A stretch of 13,275 nt of DNA, taken from the NCBI GenBank assembly GCA_040758475.1, contig JBFLVN010000084.1, positions 1-13,275 on the forward strand, read 5' to 3'. Within the stretch, counting starts at the first letter, position 1, and every line of letters starts with the position of its first letter. The notes beneath the pieces were generated by a model. It did not search any database. It was given only the letters and a program-made list of their open reading frames with translations, and had not been told where the DNA came from. Position numbers and translations under genes: made by a program. Source of the DNA: JBFLVN01 sp040758475 (GTDB lineage: Bacteria; JAGRBM01). Positions 7,987 to 13,275 of this stretch are shown here, in pieces.

Positions 7987-9174
7987 TTAAGACCGCTCGA
8001 TGGCAAGCGCCACTCCTTCGCCGCCGCCGATGCAGAGGGAGGCTATGCCTTTCTTCGCATTGCGGGCTTCCATGGCGTTGAGGAGCGTCACGATGATCCT
8101 AGCCCCCGAGGCGCCGATGGGGTGCCCCAGGGCGACTGCGCCGCCGTTCACGTTGCACTTCTTGGGGTCGATCTTGAGTTCGGAGAGATTGCCGAGAGCG
8201 ACGACCGCAAAGGCTTCGTTTAGCTCCCAGAGGTCCACGTCCTCGACCTTCCAGCCGGTCTTCTTGAGAAGGTTCCGGATGGCGATGGACGGGGCCATCG
8301 TAAACCACACGGGCTCGCGGCCGCCGTTGGCGTGGCCCACGATCCGGGCGCGGGGTTTTAGGTTCTTCTCCTTGACGGCCTTGCCGCTCGCGAGCACGAG
8401 GGCCGCCGCGCCGTCGTTGATGGTCGAAGCGTTTCCGGCCGTGACCGTCCCGTCCTTCTCGAAGGCGGGCCGGAGCGAGCCGAGCTTGCCCACATCCCCC
8501 TGGAAGGGCTCTTCGTCCTCGGAAACCATCACCGGGTCGCCCTTGCGCTGGGGCACGGGCACGGCGACGATCTCGGCCTTGAACTTCCCTTCCTTCACAG
8601 CCGCCTGGGCTTTCTTGTAACTCTCGACGGCGTAATCGTCCTGGGCCTGCCGCGAGATGTCCCGCTCCTTGGCGCAGAGCTCGGCGCAGCTTCCCATGTG
8701 TTTGTCGTTGTAGACGTCCCACAGGCCGTCCGCGATCATGGAATCCTTCACCTGGACGTGGCCCATGCGGAATCCCTCGCGGCCTTTTTCCACGAGGTAA
8801 GGGGCGCGGCTCATGCTCTCCATGCCGCCCGCGACGGAAATGTCGAGGTCGCCGGCGCGGATGGCCTGCTCGGCCCACATGACGGCCTTCATGCCTGAGC
8901 CGCACATCTTGTTGATCGTGTTGGCGGAAACCGAGTCGGGAATCCCCGCGTAGAGCGAGGCTTGCCGCCCGGGAGCCTGGCCCTGCCCGGCCATGAGGAC
9001 GTTCCCCATGAACACTTCGTCCACCTGATCGCCCTTGATCCCGGCCTGTCCGAGGGCGCTCTTGATCGCTTCGGCGCCGAGCTTGGCGGCGGGCACGTCC
9101 TTTAGTTTGCCGAGGAACGAACCCATGGGGGTCCGCATGCCGGAGATGATGAAAGTGTCACGGTCGCTGGCCAT
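7987..9174 (-). CDS. Acetyl-CoA C-acetyltransferase (biosynthetic-type thiolase)
   Basis: This 395-residue thiolase joins or cleaves acyl-CoA, typically two acetyl-CoA to acetoacetyl-CoA and the reverse. All catalytic elements are present: nucleophile Cys91 in NKMCGSGMKA, NEAFA at 319-323, His351 in GGAVALGHPIGASGAR, and Cys381 in CIGGGEG. The length equals the usual family length (390-395). The start MASDRDTFIISGMRTPMG at 9174 is chosen because the thiolase fold begins there; an in-frame ATG 24 codons further up would add sequence lying in repeat-like, palindromic DNA. GGAGG lies ten bases upstream. It stands alone with its own terminator, opposite in strand to the biotin carboxylase and crotonase genes, which use related substrates. 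It could equally be a ketoacyl-CoA thiolase of broader chain length (AtoB, PhaA or Thl type), so I give no symbol. Confidence 0.94.
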   Translation of the reverse strand: MASDRDTFIISGMRTPMGSFLGKLKDVPAAKLGAEAIKSALGQAGIKGDQVDEVFMGNVLMAGQGQAPGRQASLYAGIPDSVSANTINKMCGSGMKAVMWAEQAIRAGDLDISVAGGMESMSRAPYLVEKGREGFRMGHVQVKDSMIADGLWDVYNDKHMGSCAELCAKERDISRQAQDDYAVESYKKAQAAVKEGKFKAEIVAVPVPQRKGDPVMVSEDEEPFQGDVGKLGSLRPAFEKDGTVTAGNASTINDGAAALVLASGKAVKEKNLKPRARIVGHANGGREPVWFTMAPSIAIRNLLKKTGWKVEDVDLWELNEAFAVVALGNLSELKIDPKKCNVNGGAVALGHPIGASGARIIVTLLNAMEARNAKKGIASLCIGGGEGVALAIERS

Positions 9175-9191
9175 GTGGGGAGAGCCTCCGA

Positions 9192-9228
9192 GTTGGGAAT
9201 TGCGGCGCTTTACCCAACGAAAGCGCCG
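9192..9228 (-). promoter_or_regulatory. Inverted repeat or possible H-type pseudoknot in the thiolase leader
   Basis: On the minus strand CGGCGCTTT (9228-9220) pairs perfectly with AAAGCGCCG (9211-9203) around the loop CGTTGGGT. The loop's GTTGGG is perfectly complementary to CCCAAC at 9197-9192, five bases past the stem. Two bases later comes the GGAGG ribosome-binding site of the thiolase. This could be a leader pseudoknot controlling translation, a DNA operator, or part of a dispersed repeat. No known riboswitch was recognised. Confidence 0.4.
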
Positions 9229-9317
9229 ATGGGGAACGCATACCACGAAGCCGCCCGCGGCGGCAACGGGGCGCCGCTGATGCGGGCGTCAGGAAGCGTT
9301 CTCCGGCAGGCCTGCTT

Positions 9318-9562
9318 GTCATTCCGAGGCCGAAGGGCGAGGAATCTCTTTCACGACCATCTCCCAGTGGCTTCGCCGCGACCGAAAATGCCCCTCCCCC
9401 TTTGGGGGAGGGTGGCCGAAGGCCGGGAGAGGGCCCTCTCCCGCCGCTTCGCGGCACTCTCTCCCAGGGGGAGAGGGGCATCGGAAGTAGGCCGGGGGAT
9501 GGTCGGAAACGGACCCTCGCGCAATCGGATGAAAAGAGATTCCTCGCTCCGCTCGGAATGAC
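9318..9562. repeat. Nested palindromic MITE-like element
   Basis: The outer ends are inverted repeats: GTCATTCCGAG...GCGAGGAATCTCTTT (9318-9351) against AAAGAGATTCCTCGC...CTCGGAATGAC (9533-9562), matching over 15 and 11 bases with a short indel between. Inside is a second pair, GACCATC (9355-9361) and GATGGTC (9498-9504). The core holds CCCTCCCCC-TTT-GGGGGAGGG (9392-9412), GGCCGAAGGCC (9414-9424), the perfect 18-bp palindrome GGGAGAGGGCCCTCTCCC (9425-9442), GCCGCTTCGCGGC (9443-9455) and CTCTCCC...GGGAGAG (9459-9475). No transposase is encoded. Both outer and inner motifs resemble dispersed intergenic repeats I recall from many GC-rich Gram-negative genomes. It fills most of the 413-base gap between the thiolase and the small antitoxin-like gene. 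Confidence 0.85.
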
Positions 9563-9587
9563 TCGGACTTTGAGACAGGTAGGAAAC

Positions 9588-9830
9588 TTACGTGCGATAG
9601 GCCGCGATCTCTTCGGCGATCTCTTGCTCGGTGATGACTTTCGACTGGGGGAGGGATTGGGTTTCCTTGAACAAGGCGGAAAGTTCCCGGGCGAGGGCCT
9701 TGCGCTCTTCCAGTTTGGCTTCTGGAACCACGATGACCTTGGCGATCGTGCCGGCTGGAAGTTCGGGCGCGCGGATTTCGATGAGGCCGCCCTCTTGGAC
9801 CGTGACTCGTTTTTTGACCGCGCGAGGCAT
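9588..9830 (-). CDS. Small orphan antitoxin-like protein
   Basis: An 80-residue ORF with AAGAGGT about ten bases before its ATG. Residues about 6-33 (KKRVTVQEGGLIEIRAPELP, then GTIAKVIVV) look like a small beta-rich domain of the AbrB/MazE-like or similar antitoxin type. Residues 38-80 are helical and charged and end in ITEQEIAEEIAAYRT, a tail like those of antitoxins that pair with PIN-domain toxins. In such pairs the toxin gene normally follows within a few bases or overlaps, but here only the palindromic element lies downstream, so no toxin is present. It may be a solitary remnant, an orphan regulator, or an unrelated small protein. The assignment is from pattern resemblance only; the ORF itself is well supported by its start signal and amphipathic composition. 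Confidence 0.6.
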   Translation of the reverse strand: MPRAVKKRVTVQEGGLIEIRAPELPAGTIAKVIVVPEAKLEERKALARELSALFKETQSLPQSKVITEQEIAEEIAAYRT

Positions 9831-9856
9831 GCGCTTTCGGACCTCTTGGGAAAAGA

Positions 9857-9862
9857 AGTATA
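9857..9862 (-). promoter_or_regulatory. Possible -10 box for the antitoxin-like gene
   Basis: The minus strand reads TATACT (5/6 to TATAAT) 27 bases before the ATG at 9830. No convincing -35 hexamer is found at 16-18 bases, where the sequence is C-rich. It would give a very short leader. Confidence 0.3.
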
Positions 9863-9973
9863 CCTCATTTCGTTCCGGCGGGGAGGTGCCATTTGCCCCG
9901 CCTTGCCCCTTGGGCTACAGGCGTTTTCCCTGACGGCCCGGATAGTTCCGGGCGGCGCCGCGAGGATCGCACC

Positions 9974-11137
9974 ATGCCTTTCGAGAAAGCCGACCGGATC
10001 AAGAAGCTTCCGCCCTATCTCTTCGCCGACATCGACAAGAAGAAGCGGGAAGTGGCCGCCCGCGGGGTGGACATCATCAGCATGGGGATTGGCGATCCGG
10101 ACAAGCCCACGCCAGCCTTCATCATCAAGGAACTGGCTCGGGCGGCCAAGGACCCGAGTACCCACCGCTACCCCGATTACGACGGCATGATCGAGTTCCG
10201 GACGGCGGCGGCCGATTTCATGCAAAAGCGCTTCGGCGTGACGCTCGACCCCAAGACCGAAGTGATCACCCTGATTGGTTCCAAGGAGGGGATCGCCCAC
10301 TTCCCGCTCGCGTTCATCAATCCCGGCGACCTCGCCATCGTGACGGACCCCTGCTACCCCGTTCCGGCCACGGCCGTTTCGTTCGCCGGGGGCGAGGTCT
10401 ATCGCACCCCCATGAGCCACCGGACCCACTGGCTCCCCGAGCTCAAGAAGATTCCCGAGGACGTGGCCAGAAGGGCCAAGGCCATTTTCCTTGCCTACCC
10501 CTCCAACCCCACCGGGGCCACGGCCACGCGGGAATTTTTCGAAGAACTCGTGGCCTGGGGGAAAAAATACAACACCATCGTCGTGACCGACTGCGCCTAT
10601 TCGGAGATCTATTACGACGAGAACGAAAAGCCCCTTTCGATTTTCGAGGTGCCCGGCGCCAAGGACGTGGCCATCGAGTTCCACTCCCTTTCCAAGACCT
10701 TCAACATGACCGGCTGGCGCATCGGCTGGGCGGCGGGAAATCCCGAACTCATCGCGGGCCTCGGGCAGATCAAGACGAACGTGGACTCGGGCGCCTTCAA
10801 CGCGATCCAGATGGCCGGCATCGCGGGTCTCAAATCCGACTTCAAGAGCGTCGAAAAGATGCGGCGCCTGTACAAAAAGCGCCGCAACGTGGTGCTCAAG
10901 GCCCTTCGCGGCATGGGGATCAAGTACTTGAAACCCAAGGCCGGCTTCTTCATCTGGGCCGACGTGCCGGACGGTTATACCTCCGCGAGCTTCGTCTCCA
11001 AGATGCTCGACGTGGGCGTGGTGGTGACTCCCGGCAGCGGCTTTGGCGCCGCCGGGGAGGGATACTTCCGCATCGCCCTCACCGTCGAAGTCGAACGCCT
11101 CGAAGAAGCCATGGAGCGGATGAAGAAGGCGCTCTGA
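9974..11137 (+). CDS. dapL: LL-diaminopimelate aminotransferase (class I/II, PLP-dependent)
   Basis: This 387-residue fold-type I aminotransferase matches the DapL type that converts tetrahydrodipicolinate and glutamate directly to LL-diaminopimelate for lysine and peptidoglycan. Markers are MGIGDPDKPTP (37-47), HRYPDYDGMIEFR (64-76), LIGSKEGIAH (100-109), YPSNPTGA (175-182), TDCAYSE (205-211) and HSLSKTFNMTGWRIGW (237-252) with the PLP-binding Lys241; Arg366 in YFRIALT should bind the substrate carboxylate. The start at 9974 follows GAGGA (9962-9966) and opens onto KADRIKKLPPYLFADID, the normal N-terminus; an in-frame ATG 27 codons up adds unrelated sequence. Cys127 in DPCYPV stands where Gly is usual. 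It is monocistronic in appearance, between the antitoxin-like gene and a palindromic repeat. Related alanine or aspartate aminotransferases are the main alternatives, so the substrate is likely but not proven. Confidence 0.85.
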   Translation: MPFEKADRIKKLPPYLFADIDKKKREVAARGVDIISMGIGDPDKPTPAFIIKELARAAKDPSTHRYPDYDGMIEFRTAAADFMQKRFGVTLDPKTEVITLIGSKEGIAHFPLAFINPGDLAIVTDPCYPVPATAVSFAGGEVYRTPMSHRTHWLPELKKIPEDVARRAKAIFLAYPSNPTGATATREFFEELVAWGKKYNTIVVTDCAYSEIYYDENEKPLSIFEVPGAKDVAIEFHSLSKTFNMTGWRIGWAAGNPELIAGLGQIKTNVDSGAFNAIQMAGIAGLKSDFKSVEKMRRLYKKRRNVVLKALRGMGIKYLKPKAGFFIWADVPDGYTSASFVSKMLDVGVVVTPGSGFGAAGEGYFRIALTVEVERLEEAMERMKKAL

Positions 11138-11159
11138 GAAGAATTGAGCCGCTTTCTCT

Positions 11160-11268
11160 ACCATCTCCCGGCGGCTTCGCCGCCACCCTCTTCCTAAAGA
11201 GGAAGAGGGTTCAGAGGATTGGCCCCCTTCTTGTTCAGGAAGGGGGCGGCCGAAGGCCGGGGGATGGT
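11160..11268. repeat. Palindromic intergenic element, second copy with different interior
   Basis: Ends are inverted repeats ACCATCTCCCGGC (11160-11172) and GCCGGGGGATGGT (11256-11268), 12 of 13 matching, and correspond to the inner ends of the 9355-9504 element. Between them are GGCGGC-TTC-GCCGCC (11170-11184), a perfect 10-bp hairpin ACCCTCTTCC...GGAAGAGGGT (11185-11210), GCCCCCTTC...GAAGGGGGC (11222-11247) and GGCCGAAGGCC (11248-11258). It starts 23 bases past the dapL stop and may double as a transcription barrier. Confidence 0.85.
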
Positions 11269-11280
11269 CGCTTCTCTTAT

Positions 11281-11310
11281 CCGTGTTCATCTGTGTTCAT
11301 CGGTGGCTAA
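11281..11310. repeat. Short dispersed-type repeat upstream of folK
   Basis: Contains the near-tandem words GTGTTCATC and TGTTCATCGGTGGCTAA (11284-11310), a sequence I recall as a common intergenic repeat in several bacterial phyla. Only one copy is in this window, so repeat status rests on recall. It ends 22 bases before the folK start. Confidence 0.45.
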
Positions 11311-11332
11311 ATTCTTCTCTCGGTGGCTGATC

Positions 11333-11833
11333 ATGCCTTCCTGCTTCATCGCTCTCGGCTCCAACCTCGGCGATCGCAGACGCAGCATCCACTCCGCCCT
11401 CTCGCGCATCGCCGCCCTTCCGGGCACGAAACTCCTTCGTACGAGTTCCTTCTATGCGAGCGAACCCTGGGGGATGCCCCCGGGCACGCCCGGATTCCTG
11501 AACGCCTGCGCGGCCATCGAGACGGTTCTCTCGCCAAGCGCTCTCCTTTCGGAACTCCAGCGGATCGAGCGGCTCCTTGGGAAGGTAAAGCGCCGCGGCG
11601 CATCGGGGGAGTACCTGGACCGGCCCATCGATCTGGATGTCCTCGCATATGGAGAGATCGTGGTGAACGAGCCGGGACTTCGCATTCCCCATCCCGAAAT
11701 GGAAAAGCGCCGGTTCGTCCTGGCGCCGCTGGCCCAGATCGCCGGAAATTTCCGGCACCCGGTGTCGGGCAAGACGCTCGCAGCCTTGCTGGATGAATGT
11801 CCGGACAAGACGCGGGCGTGGAAAGCTCCCTGA
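11333..11833 (+). CDS. folK: 2-amino-4-hydroxy-6-hydroxymethyldihydropteridine pyrophosphokinase
   Basis: The 166-residue product transfers pyrophosphate from ATP to the pterin in folate biosynthesis, in the cytoplasm. It has the family signature FIALGSNLGDR (5-15), the pterin-binding stretch ASEPWG...FLNACAAIET (42-64), and YLDRPIDLDVLAYG (94-107), whose Asp100 and Asp102 are the magnesium ligands (D95 and D97 in E. coli), followed by RIPHPEMEKRRFVLAPL (117-133). Length matches the family (about 160). The ATG at 11333 opens directly onto the first strand; the upstream in-frame extension from 11219 lies in repeats and is rejected. The ribosome-binding site is weak (GGTGG about eight bases up). 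Neither folP nor folB is adjacent. The gene is convergent with the methyltransferase, 121 bases away; no clear terminator follows. Confidence 0.93.
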   Translation: MPSCFIALGSNLGDRRRSIHSALSRIAALPGTKLLRTSSFYASEPWGMPPGTPGFLNACAAIETVLSPSALLSELQRIERLLGKVKRRGASGEYLDRPIDLDVLAYGEIVVNEPGLRIPHPEMEKRRFVLAPLAQIAGNFRHPVSGKTLAALLDECPDKTRAWKAP

Positions 11834-11954
11834 TTTTTTGCCGGGTGAAGCTGGGCGGAGGCGAACGGGAAAAGGCGAAAGAAAAATTCGAATCGGGAAT
11901 AACCGAGCTGAGTTGATATGTTAAAAATTTGGAGAAGGAAGGCGAGGAAATTTT

Positions 11955-12797
11955 CTACTTCCTCCCCTCCACGATCCAGCTTCCGTAGTTGAGATGCAAA
12001 CTTCCGTTGCGGACGTTCTTGGACGTCCGCTCGAAGACGGTCCTGCGGATTTTCTCGCGCGTCGGTTCGTCCGCCTTGGCGAGGCCCGCGACGACCGGCT
12101 GGGCCACTTCGGACATGAAGGTCCAATAGGTCTCGGGCGATTCGAAAGGGGTTTCCCATTTGATCTCTTTGGCCGAGACGTCCCGGAACCCGGCGGCGCG
12201 CAGGTGCTCGGGGAGGAAATCCTTTCCGGCGCAGCGGAAGAGGCCCGGCGCCCCGGGCGGGGGCTGCGGGATGGAAACGTATTCGTTGATGACCCCCGCG
12301 ACGGTGGTGGCCCAGGGGTTGTTCTCGGGGTCCGACCACACGGCCGCCACGAGGCGCCCGCCGGGCTTCAGGACGCGGTGGAGTTCCTTGGCGGCGGCGG
12401 GGATGTCGGGAAAGAACATGAAGCCGAAGCGGCAGAGGGCCACGTCGAAGGAATCATTTTTTTCGCCGGTCTTCTCGGCGCTCCCGGTGCGCGATTCGAA
12501 ATTGGCAAGGCCCCGGGCCCTCGCGTTCTCGTTGGCCACGGCGATCATGCCTTCCGAAAGATCGAAAGCCAGGACTTTGCCCTTTTTCACGATCCCCGCC
12601 GCCGTAAGGCCCGGCTCCCCCGTGCCGGAGGCGAGGTCCAGGACGTGGTCCGTTTCCTGGAGGCCCGCCGCCTCCAGGATCGCCTCTCCCGCGGGGCGGA
12701 GCATCTTCATGGTGAGCGCGTCCCACTTCTTCCAGCCGGCGGAAAACTTGTTCCAGTTCGCGCGTTGTTGCTCGACGATCTCGCTGACGGTTGTCAT
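11955..12797 (-). CDS. Class I SAM-dependent methyltransferase
   Basis: A 280-residue Rossmann-fold methyltransferase. Motif I is HVLDLASGTGEPG (51-63), the acidic ribose-binding residue is Asp79 in FDLSEGMIAVA, motif II is FDVALCRFGFMFFPD (117-131), and the post-II segment is LHRVLKPGGRLVAAVW (139-154). The layout and FMFFPD-LKPGG spacing resemble the UbiE/COQ5 and Methyltransf_11/25 groups. The ATG at 12797 follows GAGGAGAAGG; an in-frame ATG 40 codons further up adds low-complexity leader and is rejected. C-terminal residues about 185-280 are a variable lid with many aromatic residues, likely for substrate choice. The last codons overlap a small stem GAGGAA/TTCCTC (11944-11964). It diverges from the lipoprotein gene. 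The substrate (quinone, sterol, small molecule) cannot be read from sequence. Confidence 0.9.
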   Translation of the reverse strand: MTTVSEIVEQQRANWNKFSAGWKKWDALTMKMLRPAGEAILEAAGLQETDHVLDLASGTGEPGLTAAGIVKKGKVLAFDLSEGMIAVANENARARGLANFESRTGSAEKTGEKNDSFDVALCRFGFMFFPDIPAAAKELHRVLKPGGRLVAAVWSDPENNPWATTVAGVINEYVSIPQPPPGAPGLFRCAGKDFLPEHLRAAGFRDVSAKEIKWETPFESPETYWTFMSEVAQPVVAGLAKADEPTREKIRRTVFERTSKNVRNGSLHLNYGSWIVEGRK

Positions 12798-12876
12798 ACG
12801 GCCTTCTCCTCGTCCAAATCCCCCGGATTCGCCGCGTACTCTGACAGGAAGAATCCGGCCGGGGAAAGCGCTCTGC

Positions 12877-12911
12877 CCTTGGGGGAGCCGACAAAGCCTT
12901 CGGCTCCAAGG
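12877..12911. promoter_or_regulatory. Stem-loop in the divergent region between methyltransferase and lipoprotein
   Basis: GGAGCCGA (12884-12891) pairs with TCGGCTCC (12900-12907) around CAAAGCCT; flanking CCTTG and CAAGG extend the stem with a small bulge. No T-run follows on either strand. It is about 80 bases upstream of the methyltransferase start and 70-odd upstream of the plus-strand promoter, so an operator or leader structure is possible. Confidence 0.35.
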
Positions 12912-12957
12912 AACCAACGCCGTTTACTGCGAGTGTACGGTTTTTGGGGCCCCCACC

Positions 12958-12985
12958 TTGTAGGCAAGCCCCCATGGCCTATAAT
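12958..12985 (+). promoter_or_regulatory. Sigma70-like promoter of the right-edge lipoprotein
   Basis: A perfect TATAAT (12980-12985) lies 51 bases before the start codon, with TTGTAG (12958-12963, 3/6) 16 bases upstream of it. This is the clearest promoter-like sequence in the window. Confidence 0.6.
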
Positions 12986-13036
12986 TCCTCCCGCCTCCAA
13001 AAAACGGTGAAGCGGGACAGCGAGAGGGATACTTCC

Positions 13037-13275
13037 ATGATCCGCAAATCTTTTTCGTTCGTGGCCGCCTTGGCCCTTGCGGCGGGCGGCCTTCTGGCCT
13101 TTCAAGGTTGTGGGAGCGATAGCGGCGGGCCCGTGGCGCAGGTGACATCGACCCTTTCGGCGGAAACTCTCCTCGCCGCCGCGGCGGCCGACTGCGCCAC
13201 TTATGGCTGCGACGGGGACTTGACGGAAGAGGGCGTGAGCGGCGTGAAAGTGATGGGCGCCAGCGGCGACCTGCG
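13037..13275 (+). CDS. Putative lipoprotein, partial at right edge
   Basis: The first 79 codons of a gene that continues beyond the window. The N-terminus MIRKSFSFVAALALAAGGLL then AFQGC is a signal peptide with a likely lipidated Cys25, followed by a Gly/Ser/Asp linker (GSDSGG). The residue at -3 is Phe, so the lipobox is not canonical. Two further Cys lie at about 56 and 61 (DCATYGCDGD), and the visible end (GVSGVKVMGASGDL) could start a beta-sandwich. GAGAGGG at 13022-13028 is a good ribosome-binding site and a TATAAT box lies upstream. Function cannot be assigned; a cell-envelope or surface role is inferred from the signal. Confidence 0.8.
   Translation, partial: MIRKSFSFVAALALAAGGLLAFQGCGSDSGGPVAQVTSTLSAETLLAAAAADCATYGCDGDLTEEGVSGVKVMGASGDL

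Noticed and set aside
9318..9562. CRISPR array or insertion sequence
   Set aside because: There are no regularly spaced direct repeats with unique spacers and no transposase frame; the structure is inverted and nested, fitting a non-coding palindromic element.
9158..11290. A 710-codon open frame on the minus strand
   Set aside because: It crosses the repeats and runs antisense to dapL, whose motifs are unmistakable. The product is compositionally skewed and reads through palindromic repeats.
11994..13010. A 338-codon open frame on the plus strand
   Set aside because: It is antisense to the methyltransferase, whose SAM-binding motifs are in order; the plus-strand product has no features.

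Overview
The window looks like chromosomal DNA from a GC-rich Gram-negative bacterium (GC clearly above half by eye, not computed). Evidence for an outer membrane is a predicted beta-barrel porin with a Sec signal peptide and two genes with lipoprotein-like N-termini. A DapL-type aminotransferase, acyl-CoA enzymes and abundant intergenic palindromic repeats would fit the deltaproteobacterial groups (Desulfobacterota or Myxococcota) or a related uncultured phylum. No rRNA or tRNA is visible, so the taxonomy is inference only.

Layout. Bases 1-3499 (minus) are one unbroken reading frame of 1166 codons running off the left edge. It encodes a very large secreted protein, probably a lipoprotein, whose C-terminal half is a beta-propeller-like region present as two tandem copies of about 265 residues. 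After a divergent gap (3500-3934) come a stand-alone biotin carboxylase (3935-5308) and a crotonase-family hydratase (5326-6129), separated by 17 bp and probably one operon. Convergent to these are an outer-membrane porin (7672-6458) and, upstream of it, an acetyl-CoA acetyltransferase (9174-7987), each on the minus strand and each followed by its own intrinsic terminator. A repeat-rich stretch (9175-9587) separates the thiolase from a small orphan antitoxin-like gene (9830-9588). On the plus strand follow an LL-diaminopimelate aminotransferase (9974-11137), a second palindromic repeat element, and folK (11333-11833). A SAM methyltransferase (12797-11955, minus) then diverges from a second putative lipoprotein (13037 to the right edge, plus), which has a clear TATAAT box.

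How the genes fit together. Biotin carboxylase, crotonase and thiolase all work on acyl-CoA, consistent with fatty-acid or branched-chain amino-acid turnover, but no BCCP or carboxyltransferase gene is present and the substrate cannot be fixed. DapL (lysine and peptidoglycan precursor) and FolK (folate) are housekeeping enzymes. The two edge proteins and the porin belong to the cell envelope.

No complete new defence or mobile system is visible. The signals most worth following are the duplicated propeller, three G7 tracts in a 15-bp minisatellite inside a porin loop, a nested palindromic (MITE-like) element beside an orphan antitoxin-like gene, and a possible pseudoknot just upstream of the thiolase ribosome-binding site.
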